DNA of 64,000 nucleotides from Xanthomonas hortorum pv. cynarae. Lineage in GTDB: Bacteria > Pseudomonadota > Gammaproteobacteria > Xanthomonadales > Xanthomonadaceae. Shown here piece by piece: positions 27,672 through 37,001 of this stretch (position 1 is its first letter; the number at the start of each line of letters is the position of its first letter). The translations under genes and the position numbers were made by a program. The notes below the pieces were generated by a model. That model worked only from the letters and a program-made list of their open reading frames with translations. It was not told the origin of the DNA and searched no databases. The stretch covers positions 56,404-120,403 of the forward strand of contig NZ_MDFM01000006.1 of assembly GCF_002939985.1 (NCBI RefSeq), read 5' to 3'.

Positions 27672-29960
27672 TTACTTCTTCGCTTTCCTGATCCGGCTGC
27701 CCAACTGGTCCAGCGCTGCCAGCTGCTTGTCGATTGCTACATCGGCGGGAGTCGCCACCTCGTCCTCAGCAAGCACCGGCTCGGTGCGCTCCAGCCGCTG
27801 CGGTGCATGGGCCACAACGGGTCCACCACGCTTGGTTACCTTCATGGTGACCCATCTCAAAGGTGCTGTCACACGCCATGAGCGGCTCGTGTGAAGCTCT
27901 CCGATCTGCCCCTCCAGCGTATCCACCGCAAACTCGAGCTCACGAATGCGGCTACGCGCCTCTTCAAGTGCCTGCAAACGATGGGATAGATCCATCTGCA
28001 GCTCCTTGACCCTGCGTGCGTCGGCAGCATTGGAGTTCTCCGACCTGTTGACGCGCTGAACCAGGGAAGCAATCTTTGTCTGCAGTTCGTCGATGGTTGA
28101 CTGCTGCTGCGTATTGACGCGCTCCAGCTCCGACATGCTGACCTGCATGCCATCGCGCTCTTCGACCAACCGACTGAGGTCAGCGGCAAGCAGTTCCGAC
28201 AGTTCACGAACCCGTTGACGTTCTTCCAGCTCGGACTCGATCACTGAAATCTGCGATACCAGCCTTGCGTTCTCTGCCTCCCGAACCGCCAGACCCTCGT
28301 TAAGCTGTGTCTCCCTGTCCTCGGCTTCTGCAGTGCGCTTTTCCAGGTCTTTTGCCCATTCCTGCAGTTGGCTACTCGCCTTTTCCAGATCGCGATAGCG
28401 CTTATCGGCCGTCTCCGCTTCCAGCTGAAAGGTTGCAAGCTTTTCCTGAGCCTGCTGAGCACTTACCTGCATGCGCTCGATCAAGGAGGCGCGTGCCGCA
28501 AGTTCAACGCGGCCATGCTCGTTCTGGGTGTAGAGAGCTCCAAGGCGCGTGTTATAGCTCAGCAGCGCCTGTTGCATGTGGCTGTAAAGCGATGTCCACT
28601 CGGGCGCATGCAATGCAACGGATTCGGAACGCGCCAGACACTCCTGGAGCTCTGCAAACGTCCAGCTCGCCTGGTCACTCCCAAATGCCTGGATAAATGC
28701 ATTGCGATAACGCGGCGGAAGCGTCATGAAGTCCAGCGCCGGTTCCCGACCGGGACTGGCCGGAACAATTTGACGTTGCACAATCTCCTTGACCGTAATC
28801 AGGAAGGACAACAACAAGTCGCCCAGCCAGGAGCAGTCGGTAGCTTCGGCAGAAATGGCGCCGTAGTCGATCAGGATGGCCTTGCCTTCCTGCGACATGA
28901 GAACGTTCCAGCAGCGCACGTCGTTGTGATACAGACCGGCGCGCTCAAGCATTACCAATTGCTTGAGCAATTCAGAGACAACTTTATCCGGATCATAGGG
29001 AGAGCCATCGTCGATCAACTCCGACAGCAGGCGTCCGCTGGCCATCTCCCTGACGAGAAACAGATCCGATGCGTCGTCCAGGGCCGCAATAAGCCGTGGT
29101 GAGGGATAGGATGCAGGAGGATTTCTGAGGAACTCGACCTCGTTATTGAATTCCTGCCAATTGATTTCGGCGCGCCCGCCGATGCCCATCGTCATCTTCT
29201 TGACGAACACCTTGTCGCCAAAATAATAGCGCCTGCTGTACTGATGCGTTCCGCGCCCATACGCATGCGCCTCGCCCGACCAGGAACTAAATCTGCCGAA
29301 AGCCTCTCCCACATACCAGAATTTGCTGCTGGCGAAGTACAGCGGCCTGGAAATCGAAGACAGATGGGTTGCCTGCCTCGCCAGCAATCTAGTGAAGGCA
29401 TAATCGGTCAACAACTCTGCGGGGTCGTGCGGCAGCGATGGCCCCCAGTACAGCGGTTCCTCACGCAATGCCAGCTCGAAGATCGCAGCATCCGTGACTT
29501 CGGAGAGCTTACGGCATAACCCAGCCACACGCGCAATTCCTTGAGAATGCACCAGATGATGAAAGACACTAAGCCCCAGGACAAGGTCGTACTGGTCTGG
29601 ATCAAGCCGCGCGATGACGTCTTCCACGGTGCCATGCTCGAAAGACGCAGCAAACATCGGGTGCTCCTGGGCCAACGCCTGGCATACATCGACATTGAGA
29701 TCCAGAAAGTCCACACCGTGAACCCGATGCCCGTCGGCCGCAAGGCTCAAGGAAAAGAATCCTTGGGCGCAGCCGAGATCCAGTACCCGCAGTGGGCGGC
29801 CGAGCTCTCCCTGAAGCCGTTGCGCACATTCGCGAATCAGCACAAACCTGTCTTCGCAGCCGCGCGAACTTCCCTCCGAAAGCTCGGGGTGTCCGAAAAT
29901 AGGCTGATACTTCTCAGGCAGAGCGGCCACCCGCGCGCCAATATGCGTTGTTTCAGTCAT
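27672..29960 (-). CDS. WbdD-like methyltransferase-kinase with coiled-coil tail (O-chain terminator/length regulator)
   Basis: 762 residues in four parts. About 40-200 is a SAM methyltransferase (VLDLGCAQGFF, motif I at 59-69). About 215-460 is a protein-kinase-fold domain with Lys255, YHNDVRCWN (Asp347, Asn352) and IDYG (Asp365). About 485-700 is a long heptad-rich coiled coil. The tail carries SRSWRVTAPLRW, a motif common at the end of LPS-assembly proteins. This is the layout of E. coli O9a WbdD, which phosphorylates and methylates the O-chain end and measures chain length with its coiled coil. It lies directly downstream of wzm-wzt, whose Wzt has a C-terminal carbohydrate-binding-type domain. 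Function inferred from architecture. Probably wxcB of the X. campestris naming. Confidence 0.82.
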   Translation of the reverse strand: MTETTHIGARVAALPEKYQPIFGHPELSEGSSRGCEDRFVLIRECAQRLQGELGRPLRVLDLGCAQGFFSLSLAADGHRVHGVDFLDLNVDVCQALAQEHPMFAASFEHGTVEDVIARLDPDQYDLVLGLSVFHHLVHSQGIARVAGLCRKLSEVTDAAIFELALREEPLYWGPSLPHDPAELLTDYAFTRLLARQATHLSSISRPLYFASSKFWYVGEAFGRFSSWSGEAHAYGRGTHQYSRRYYFGDKVFVKKMTMGIGGRAEINWQEFNNEVEFLRNPPASYPSPRLIAALDDASDLFLVREMASGRLLSELIDDGSPYDPDKVVSELLKQLVMLERAGLYHNDVRCWNVLMSQEGKAILIDYGAISAEATDCSWLGDLLLSFLITVKEIVQRQIVPASPGREPALDFMTLPPRYRNAFIQAFGSDQASWTFAELQECLARSESVALHAPEWTSLYSHMQQALLSYNTRLGALYTQNEHGRVELAARASLIERMQVSAQQAQEKLATFQLEAETADKRYRDLEKASSQLQEWAKDLEKRTAEAEDRETQLNEGLAVREAENARLVSQISVIESELEERQRVRELSELLAADLSRLVEERDGMQVSMSELERVNTQQQSTIDELQTKIASLVQRVNRSENSNAADARRVKELQMDLSHRLQALEEARSRIRELEFAVDTLEGQIGELHTSRSWRVTAPLRWVTMKVTKRGGPVVAHAPQRLERTEPVLAEDEVATPADVAIDKQLAALDQLGSRIRKAKK

Positions 29961-29999
29961 GACTGTTGTTCTCTGATGTGATGGTAGATTCTGACGCCG

Positions 30000-31286
30000 T
30001 CATGACAAAGCTTCTACGATTTCGAAATCGGCCTTGAGGTCCATCATCCCCCAGAATTGCATCCCTCTTGCGACGTTCAGCACGATGGCGTCGTAACGAC
30101 GATCCAGCGGCGTCAACTCAACAAGAGGGTCACCACTGGAAATGCCGAGTGAGACCAGATAGTTCGCTTCATTGAGGTCGAGAGGCATGCTGAACTTGCA
30201 GACAATTACCTGTCCCGCCTTTACTGAAATCCCGGCCCGCCCCTCACTGGAAAGGAAGGAATTGGTGCCGTAAAGGAATAGACCCTCGAGTGTCTTGACC
30301 AAAAACCCTGGAACTACGCTGTCAAAATCCTGATCGAATGAGATCTTGACGTAAAATGCCGTCCTGGCACCACTCTCCACGCGAGCAGGAAACTCCTCCC
30401 CACCACTGACAACGACATAATCGAGAATTCGCGCGCCGCCCTGTCCCCAACGATGCTCGCCCGTATTGTAGTAGGGCCGTGTATGGAAGATATCCTCATC
30501 GCCAGCGCGCATTTGGCTTGGTGCGTCATCTGCCTGCGCTTGAAGCGATGCAGGCTTCTTGCCGAACAACTCGTCCAGATAAAGGTTTGATACCTCTCGC
30601 GACGGCCCATCTGCGTGAACGCTACCGTCCTTGATCAGAATGGCACGATCGCAGTGTTTAACGACATCTCCGACCGCATGACTGACGAGGATGAGCGTCA
30701 TGCCCTCGTCCTTGTAAGACTGAATGCGCTTGAAGCATTTCGCCTGAAAATACGCGTCGCCTACTGACAATGCTTCGTCGACGATGAGTATATCGGGCCG
30801 AAATGCGGTGGCCACTGCAAATGCGACGCGCACCTGCATACCGCTTGAGTAAGTGCGTACCGGCTCATCGAAGTACTCTCCGATTTCGGCAAACTCCTGT
30901 ATCTCGGGCAATACCTTATCGATTTGCTCCAATGTGTAACCCATGAGCCCCGCAGAATGTTTGGCATTCTCCCGGCCGCTCAGGTCCGGATTGAAACCCA
31001 TGCCGAGCTCAAGAATTGCGGCGATACGGCCATGCCGGATGATTCGCCCTTCGGTGGGTTGCGATGTACCTGTGATCAGCTTGAGCAATGTGCTCTTTCC
31101 AGCGCCATTACGCCCCATGATCCCGATCGACTCACCCGGAACGACCGAAAACCCGACATTCCGCAGAACCCAATGCTCCTCTCGCGGCTTGACCTTCAAC
31201 CCGAACCAACTTGCAGCGCGCAGCCACTCGCTACCCCAGACACGGTAGGACTTCCCAAGCCCTTCAACCATCAACACCGGGCTCAT
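30000..31286 (-). CDS. wzt: O-antigen ABC transporter ATP-binding protein Wzt, with carbohydrate-binding C-terminal extension
   Basis: 428 residues. The nucleotide-binding domain (1 to about 250) has Walker A GRNGAGKST at 58-66, signature YSSGMQ at 146-151 and Walker B ILIVDE at 166-171. Residues about 270-428 form a beta-rich extension like the Wzt C-terminal domain that, in E. coli O8/O9a, recognises the capped end of the O-chain before export. The ATG at 31286 overlaps the wzm stop (ATGA). Energises export of undecaprenyl-linked O-polysaccharide across the inner membrane. Confidence 0.93.
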   Translation of the reverse strand: MSPVLMVEGLGKSYRVWGSEWLRAASWFGLKVKPREEHWVLRNVGFSVVPGESIGIMGRNGAGKSTLLKLITGTSQPTEGRIIRHGRIAAILELGMGFNPDLSGRENAKHSAGLMGYTLEQIDKVLPEIQEFAEIGEYFDEPVRTYSSGMQVRVAFAVATAFRPDILIVDEALSVGDAYFQAKCFKRIQSYKDEGMTLILVSHAVGDVVKHCDRAILIKDGSVHADGPSREVSNLYLDELFGKKPASLQAQADDAPSQMRAGDEDIFHTRPYYNTGEHRWGQGGARILDYVVVSGGEEFPARVESGARTAFYVKISFDQDFDSVVPGFLVKTLEGLFLYGTNSFLSSEGRAGISVKAGQVIVCKFSMPLDLNEANYLVSLGISSGDPLVELTPLDRRYDAIVLNVARGMQFWGMMDLKADFEIVEALS

Positions 31287-32068
31287 AGGGCATCCACCAT
31301 TTCGGCACTCGCGCGGCGAAAAATCACCAACGACAGGGCACACAAGACGAGGGTCGCCAGCATCAGAGGGATAAGCTCGATCCACGCCGGGGAACGTCCG
31401 TAAAGAAGTACCCCCTGATATGCGCTCACAAGCGGGAACAGCGGGTTGAGCGTGAAGAGTTTCTGAGTCTGCGCAGGAAGGATATCAATGGTGTAGACGA
31501 TAGGCGTCACCCAGAACAACGCCTGCAGGACGACTGGCACCACCTGCCCAATGTCCCGTACGAACACATTGAAAACCCCGAGCAGCAATCCGATCGACAT
31601 CGCAAATGCCAGCGTCAGCAGCATCAACAGCGGGAGCCAGCCTGCCTGCGGCCCCAAGGTATGACCCAAGACGGCAAAAACGACGATGATCGCCAGGAAC
31701 AGCAGCAGGTTGTTGACCATGACGGTACCGCCGGCAATGAGCGGAAGACAGATCCGGGGAAAGGCCTGCTTCTTCATGAGATTGCCGTTATCCACAAACA
31801 ACGAAGCACATTTACCGATGCATTCGGCAAACAGGGTCCAGCAAAGCGTTCCGGCCATCAGGTACAGCGCGTAAGCAAACTTGTTGTTGACGCCCGGCAA
31901 CTTGGCCGCCAGGACCTCGGAGAGGATCGTCGCAAAGATCAGTACCTGCATGAGCGGATGGATGATCATCCACAGCGCGCCCAGCTTGCTCCGTACAAAA
32001 CGGACGCGCAGGTCATTCCTGATCGATGACAGGATGAAGTACCGGAAAGCCCATACGGACCTGATCAT
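31283..32068 (-). CDS. wzm: O-antigen ABC transporter permease Wzm
   Basis: 261 residues, ABC-2 type permease with six predicted transmembrane helices. The N-terminal IRNDLRVRFVRSKLGALWMIIHPLMQVLIF and the FPRICLPL coupling region are typical. It forms the O-polysaccharide channel with Wzt. The ATG at 32068 is preferred; the frame is open 25 codons further upstream without transporter similarity. It follows the preceding glycosyltransferase by about 100 bases. Confidence 0.93.
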   Translation of the reverse strand: MIRSVWAFRYFILSSIRNDLRVRFVRSKLGALWMIIHPLMQVLIFATILSEVLAAKLPGVNNKFAYALYLMAGTLCWTLFAECIGKCASLFVDNGNLMKKQAFPRICLPLIAGGTVMVNNLLLFLAIIVVFAVLGHTLGPQAGWLPLLMLLTLAFAMSIGLLLGVFNVFVRDIGQVVPVVLQALFWVTPIVYTIDILPAQTQKLFTLNPLFPLVSAYQGVLLYGRSPAWIELIPLMLATLVLCALSLVIFRRASAEMVDAL

Positions 32069-32167
32069 GTCCAACGTTACTACCTCTGAATGTTTTACTA
32101 TCTTCGTGAAGCGGGATAAACACCAACCGCTGTATGCCGACATGAGATCAATGCATTGCCTGTGCGG

Positions 32168-33550
32168 TCAGTCCGTGACCTCATTGACCTCCACAATTTT
32201 TGCCAGCAGATGCCGCGCCACGCTGCCTGGTGAAAGTTGCGAGCAGATATCTTTCTTTGCGACCTCACCGAGCGCGCGCGCGTATGCAGGATCATCCGCA
32301 AGGCGGCGCATGGCGTCAGACGCACTTGCGATTCGCGGCTCGGCCCAGTGCGTGCCGTCCGAATCCGGGTATCCACCTGCAACGGGGACCAGATCGTACT
32401 CTACAAGACAGGAGTTACTCTCGGTCATAAATTCCATGTTGCCCGACCATCCGGTAGCGATCACCGGCTTACCTATCGACATGCACTCGGCAAGACCCAA
32501 TCCGAAGCCTTCCGCACGGTGCATCGAAACATAGACATCACAGCATCGCTGAAGTGCACGCACATGTACTTTCTCAATCACCTCGTCACGCAGCAGGATG
32601 CGTGAATCTCCCACCACAAGGGTAAGGAGCTCACGCATCTGCTCGGCGTACAGATGGCCGTTGCTAGACTTCAAAACAAGACGAACGTCGTCACGGTCAT
32701 GTGGAAATGCTTGTTGAAAGGCATGCACAATAGCTTGAGGATTTTTTCTGGTGACGAAAGAATGAAAATCAAAAGTAAAAAGAAATACGAACTTATCGAC
32801 ATCCAGCCCAAAGTCCGACCTCTGCAAACCACTATCGCGCCAGTCGGACAGCGGTAGAGGCAGTCGCATGATCGGCTTATCGGTAATTCGACGGAAGGCA
32901 TTCTCGATGAACTGTGAGGCAACCATGATCTCGTCCACGAGCTCAATGGCGCTCATCCAATTCATTGGTATCGTTTCAAGCTCCCAGAACCAGCACGCAA
33001 TAATGTAATGTCCATCCATCCGCGCGCGACCGACCTGCTCAAATGCGGCTTCCAGGTAATCCGGATTAACAAACACGATGGTGACCCGATGCGGCATTCG
33101 CTGATCAATGAAGGCATCCATGCTCCGGTCCAGCCAGGAATGGGGCAACCCCATATCCAAGTCATAGAGCGACACAGGAACACCGGCATTGATCAGCGCG
33201 CGTGAATACATCCTGGCACTTTCTGCCAATCCGAACTCGCCGCGGATATAACCGAGAATATTGACTCCCATCGCGGCGTCGAGCGCGGGTGCAATGTCCT
33301 CATTCGCGCACCGCAGGGACGCATCGCTGTCTTTCGAACTTAACTCCCAGGCTTCTGTTCGCTGAAAGCGTGTCTGTGTCAGGGAGCGAGCGGACAGCGA
33401 AGCAGATACGCGATCACGCAAATGCTGCGGGAACGCCCGATAGATGCGCTGCAGCCAAGTCTGCTGACGCACCCACGACTGCAGATGTAATCCAGCCAGC
33501 CCGGTGCGCCAGAAGGCAAGGATGCCCTGACGTTGCGGAGACGCCGTCAT
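32168..33550 (-). CDS. GT4-family glycosyltransferase coupled to metB
   Basis: 460 residues. A long N-terminal extension of about 90 residues is followed by GVNILGYIRGEFGLAESAR and a GT-B C-terminal half with FLFTFDFHSFVTRKNP, VYVSMHRAEGFGLGLAECMSIGKPVIATGWSGN and the E-x7-E donor pattern. Probably a rhamnosyltransferase of O-chain synthesis. The ATG at 33550 overlaps the metB stop (ATGA), so the first gene of this side of the LPS cluster is translationally coupled to a methionine gene. In the X. campestris order this is the place of wxcA. Confidence 0.82.
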   Translation of the reverse strand: MTASPQRQGILAFWRTGLAGLHLQSWVRQQTWLQRIYRAFPQHLRDRVSASLSARSLTQTRFQRTEAWELSSKDSDASLRCANEDIAPALDAAMGVNILGYIRGEFGLAESARMYSRALINAGVPVSLYDLDMGLPHSWLDRSMDAFIDQRMPHRVTIVFVNPDYLEAAFEQVGRARMDGHYIIACWFWELETIPMNWMSAIELVDEIMVASQFIENAFRRITDKPIMRLPLPLSDWRDSGLQRSDFGLDVDKFVFLFTFDFHSFVTRKNPQAIVHAFQQAFPHDRDDVRLVLKSSNGHLYAEQMRELLTLVVGDSRILLRDEVIEKVHVRALQRCCDVYVSMHRAEGFGLGLAECMSIGKPVIATGWSGNMEFMTESNSCLVEYDLVPVAGGYPDSDGTHWAEPRIASASDAMRRLADDPAYARALGEVAKKDICSQLSPGSVARHLLAKIVEVNEVTD

Positions 33551-34746
33551 GGAGAACCGGAAGCCTCGAGCGCACGCTCCAAATCCCCCCGCAAATCCCC
33601 AACATCCTCAACCCCCACGCTCAGCCGCACCAGTGCATCGCTGATACCAAGCTGCGCGCGGCGCTCGACCGGAATGGAGGCATGCGTCATGACCGCAGGA
33701 TGATTCACCAGACTTTCCACGCCACCGAGCGATTCGGCCAGGGTGAAAAGTTCAGTGCGTTCGCAAAAACGCTTGGCCGCATCGAAGCCGCCCTTAAGGA
33801 CGATCGAGACGATGCCGCCGAAGCCGGACATCTGCGTCTTCGCCAATGCGTGCTGCGGGTGCGAGGTGAGGCCGGGGTAGATCACCTTTTCGATCGCGGG
33901 GTGGGTTTCCAGCCACTGCGCCAGCGCCAGGGCGTTCTCGCAATGCGCGCGCATCCGCAGCGGCAGAGTCTTGAGGCCGCGCAGGGCGAGGAAGCTGTCG
34001 AACGGCCCTTGCACGCCGCCAATGGAGTTCTGCAGGAACGCCAGTTGCTCGGCCAGTTCTGCATTGTCGCCGACCACCGCGATGCCGCCAACCATGTCGG
34101 AGTGGCCGTTGAGGTACTTGGTGGCCGAATGCACGACGATGTCAGCGCCCAGCGCTAGCGGGCGCTGCAGCATCGGCGAGGCGAAGGTGTTGTCGACCAC
34201 GATCAGCAGGCCGTGCTTGCGCGCGATGGCAGCAATGGTGGCGATGTCGACCAGCTTGAGCATCGGGTTGGTCGGGGTTTCGATCCACACCATCTTGGTG
34301 TCGGGGCGGATCGCCGCTTCGAAGGCGGCCGGGTCGGTCAGGTCGACGAAGCTGAAATCCAGGCCGGCGGTGCGGCGACGCACGCGCTCAAAGAGGCGGA
34401 AGGTGCCGCCATACAAATCGTCCATCGCCACCACGTGGCTGCCGGCATCCAGCAACTCCATCACCGTTGAGGTGGCGGCCATGCCGGAGGCGAACGCGAA
34501 CGCGCGCGTGCCGCCTTCCAGCGACGCGACGCAGCGCTCATAGGCGAAACGCGTGGGGTTGTGGGTGCGCGAGTACTCGAAGCCCTGGTGCTCGCCCGGG
34601 CTGGACTGCGCATAGGTGGACGTCGCATAGATCGGCGGCATCACCGCGCCGGTGCTGGGATCCGGCGACTGTCCTCCATGGATCGCCAGCGTGGCAAGCG
34701 AGAGTTCGCGCTCGCTATCGTGGCTGGTTGTGGTGCGATTGGACAT
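33547..34746 (-). CDS. metB: Cystathionine gamma-synthase/gamma-lyase (MetB/MetC-type)
   Basis: 399 residues, Cys/Met-metabolism PLP enzyme. Family segments include IYATSTYAQ, YSRTHNPTR, the FASGMAATS loop, DNTFASP, and the PLP lysine in HSATKYLNGHSD. It acts in transsulfuration: cystathionine made by the adjacent cystathionine beta-synthase can be cleaved to cysteine, or the enzyme can form cystathionine from acyl-homoserine. Synthase and lyase cannot be told apart by eye. The gene marks the right edge of the Xanthomonas LPS locus. Followed without a gap by a glycosyltransferase gene. Confidence 0.92.
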   Translation of the reverse strand: MSNRTTTSHDSERELSLATLAIHGGQSPDPSTGAVMPPIYATSTYAQSSPGEHQGFEYSRTHNPTRFAYERCVASLEGGTRAFAFASGMAATSTVMELLDAGSHVVAMDDLYGGTFRLFERVRRRTAGLDFSFVDLTDPAAFEAAIRPDTKMVWIETPTNPMLKLVDIATIAAIARKHGLLIVVDNTFASPMLQRPLALGADIVVHSATKYLNGHSDMVGGIAVVGDNAELAEQLAFLQNSIGGVQGPFDSFLALRGLKTLPLRMRAHCENALALAQWLETHPAIEKVIYPGLTSHPQHALAKTQMSGFGGIVSIVLKGGFDAAKRFCERTELFTLAESLGGVESLVNHPAVMTHASIPVERRAQLGISDALVRLSVGVEDVGDLRGDLERALEASGSP

Positions 34747-34848
34747 GGAGGTTCCCGGAAAAAGTGGCGAATTGTAACAAGCAGGTCTGAATGGCCGGTG
34801 CCGCGCGTCTCATCCGGGCGCGCGGCGCTACCCGATCACTGCATGCGA

Positions 34849-36219
34849 TCACTGCACGCGGCGGCGCAGGTAGTTGAGCAGGTCGATACGGGTGATCAGG
34901 CCCAGGAACTGATTGCCGTCCATGACGATGGCGACCTGCCCGCGGTCGAACACCGGCAGCAGCGCTTCGATCGGGGAGGCGACATCCAGACGATCGAGCT
35001 TGCTGACCATGGCGGTGGAAATCGGGTCGCGGAAACGCGCCTCGTCGCCGTACACATGCAGCAGCACGTCGCTTTCGTCGACGATGCCGACCAGCTCGCC
35101 GTCGTCGATCACCGGCAGCTGCGAAACGTCGTACAACTTCATGCGCTGATAGGCAGTGGTCAACAGGTCTTTCGGGCCCACCACCACGGTGTCGCGCTTG
35201 TTGTACGGGCGCAGGATCAGGTCGCGCAGATCGCCGTGCTGCGGGCGCTCCAGAAAACCGTTGTCCAGCATCCAGTAGTCGTTGTACATCTTGGACAGGT
35301 ACTTGTTGCCGGTATCGCAGACGAACACCAGCACGCGCTTGGGCGTGGTCTGCTCGCGGCAATACTTCAGCGCCGCGGCCAGCAAGGTGCCGGTGGACGA
35401 GCCGCCGAGAATGCCCTCCTTGGCCAGCAATTCGCGCGCGGTATGGAAGCTTTCCGCATCGGTGATCGAATAGGCCTTCTTGACCCGCGAGAAATCGGAG
35501 ACATCCGGCAGGAAATCCTCGCCGATGCCTTCGACCAGCCAGCTGCCGGACTTTTCGCTGACGGTGCCCTCTTCGATGTACTGGGTCAGGATCGAACCCA
35601 CCGGGTCGGCCAGCACCAGCTCGGTGTGCGGCGAGGCGATGGCGAACGCACGCGACAGGCCGGTCATGGTGCCGGAGCTGCCGCAACCGAACACGATCGC
35701 GTCCAGATTGCCGTCCATCTGTGCCAGGATTTCCGGGCCGGTACCGAATTCGTGCGCGGCCGGGTTGTCCGGGTTGCCGAACTGGTTGATGAAATAGGCG
35801 CCGGGCGTCTCGGCGGCGATCTTGGCGGCCAGGTCCTGGTAGTACTCCGGGTGGCCCTTGGCCACGTCCGAGCGCGTCAGCACCACCTGGGCACCCATGG
35901 CCTTGAGGTTGAAGATCTTCTCGCGGCTCATCTTGTCCGGCACCACCAGGATCAACTTGTAGCCCTTCTGCTGCGCCACCAGCGCCAGGCCCAGGCCGGT
36001 GTTGCCGGCCGTGCCTTCGACCAGCGTGGCGCCAGGGGTCAGATCGCCGCGCTGTTCGGCCGCTTCGATCATCGACAGGCCGATACGGTCCTTGATCGAT
36101 CCCCCGGGGTTGGCCGCCTCCAGCTTGAAGAACAGCTCGCAGACGCCGGTGTCCAGGTGCTGTGCCTTGACGATCGGCGTGTTGCCGATCAGTTCGAGTA
36201 CGGAGGAGTGGATCGCCAT
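34849..36219 (-). CDS. cbs: Cystathionine beta-synthase with C-terminal CBS-domain pair
   Basis: 456 residues. The N-terminal PLP domain (about 1-320) has LIGNTPIVK, the PLP lysine in NPGGSIKDRIG near 38-48, and GTAGNTGLGLA. About 335-456 holds two CBS domains (MKLYDVSQLPVIDDGELVGIVDESDVL and AIVMDGNQFLGLITRIDLLNYL), as in regulated CBS enzymes. It makes cystathionine from serine and homocysteine. It precedes metB by 102 bases on the same strand, giving a transsulfuration pair. Confidence 0.93.
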   Translation of the reverse strand: MAIHSSVLELIGNTPIVKAQHLDTGVCELFFKLEAANPGGSIKDRIGLSMIEAAEQRGDLTPGATLVEGTAGNTGLGLALVAQQKGYKLILVVPDKMSREKIFNLKAMGAQVVLTRSDVAKGHPEYYQDLAAKIAAETPGAYFINQFGNPDNPAAHEFGTGPEILAQMDGNLDAIVFGCGSSGTMTGLSRAFAIASPHTELVLADPVGSILTQYIEEGTVSEKSGSWLVEGIGEDFLPDVSDFSRVKKAYSITDAESFHTARELLAKEGILGGSSTGTLLAAALKYCREQTTPKRVLVFVCDTGNKYLSKMYNDYWMLDNGFLERPQHGDLRDLILRPYNKRDTVVVGPKDLLTTAYQRMKLYDVSQLPVIDDGELVGIVDESDVLLHVYGDEARFRDPISTAMVSKLDRLDVASPIEALLPVFDRGQVAIVMDGNQFLGLITRIDLLNYLRRRVQ

Positions 36220-36437
36220 CGGGATATCGTCGCTGCGCCGCGTGGGCTAGGCCGCCCATTATCCGACGAACGGCTGGGGAATGCTCATTCAGACTGGAAA
36301 CGATCGCGCTCGCCTATGAACGAGCGTGCTCAGCCGCCGCTCCAACGGCCGCACACATAAAGACGCGGACGGTGGCGAGCCGACGAGGAGGCTGCCACCG
36401 CCCGCGGCGGTGAACTTGTTCTGGATGTGGGGAAGGA

Positions 36438-36656
36438 TCAGTGCGTGAGCTGGTCGTACATCCGGGTGAGCTTTTCTTTGGCCTGCAATTTCTCGCGTTT
36501 CATCTGGCCCAAGGTCACGTCGTCGATCGGGAGCACCCCGAGTTCGGCATCCATGCATTTCTTGTTCAAGAGCTTGTGGCGTTGGTACAGCTGCTTGAAC
36601 TCGGGATCGGACTTGACCAATGCGTCGATTTCGGTCTGCGGTTGCCCTTCGAACAT
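36438..36656 (-). CDS. Small DUF465/YdcH-like helical protein
   Basis: 72 residues, almost wholly alpha-helical and charged (KSDPEFKQLYQRHKLLNKKC, then QMKREKLQAKEKLTRMYDQL), matching the widespread YdcH/DUF465 family of unknown function. A near-perfect AAGGAGGT site precedes the ATG at 36656, so I use this start, not the longer open frame. Monocistronic by spacing; transcribed towards cbs. Confidence 0.85.
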   Translation of the reverse strand: MFEGQPQTEIDALVKSDPEFKQLYQRHKLLNKKCMDAELGVLPIDDVTLGQMKREKLQAKEKLTRMYDQLTH

Positions 36657-37001
36657 GGCGTTACCTCCTTCACTTACTTCACTTAAAACAAGAACGCCCC
36701 GGCCACGGATGGCACGGGGCGCAGCTTGGGGATGGAAGACTCGCGGACCACAATGGCAGGCGCACTGGCGGAACCGACAACCTTTCCACCGAATTGCATT
36801 ATTGCGTGCCCTTGCGTCACTGGCCCGGCCCTCCGTACTTCCAGGCAGCGGAGTGCTACCCGGGAGTACGACCCTACGCCGGTCGCGGAGGGGGTTCAAG
36901 GCCAGAACGGCTGCTTTTGCCGTTCCCTGTGTCAATCAGTGACCGCGGTTCAACCGGGCGTCATGCCCGGGTTAAAAGACCTTAACTTCCAACCACTTGC
37001 A
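36657..37001. other. 345-base intergenic region with small hairpins, no gene seen
   Basis: Between the DUF465 gene and the 3' end of the OmpA-like gene. Two GC-rich stems are visible: CGCCCCG/CGGGGCG (36695-36701 with 36715-36721) and an AACCGGGC/GCCCGGGTT pair with one bulge (36952-36973). The second lies just past the OmpA-like stop, with no T run on the expected strand. No coding frame here looks real. The promoter of the DUF465 gene must lie in the left part. Confidence 0.5.

Noticed and set aside
34561..36360. 599-residue plus-strand frame opposite metB and cbs
   Set aside because: A long antisense shadow caused by high GC; the minus-strand enzymes have all family motifs.
36240..36437. 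SAM or similar riboswitch upstream of cbs
   Set aside because: No conserved riboswitch core or terminator hairpin could be recognised.
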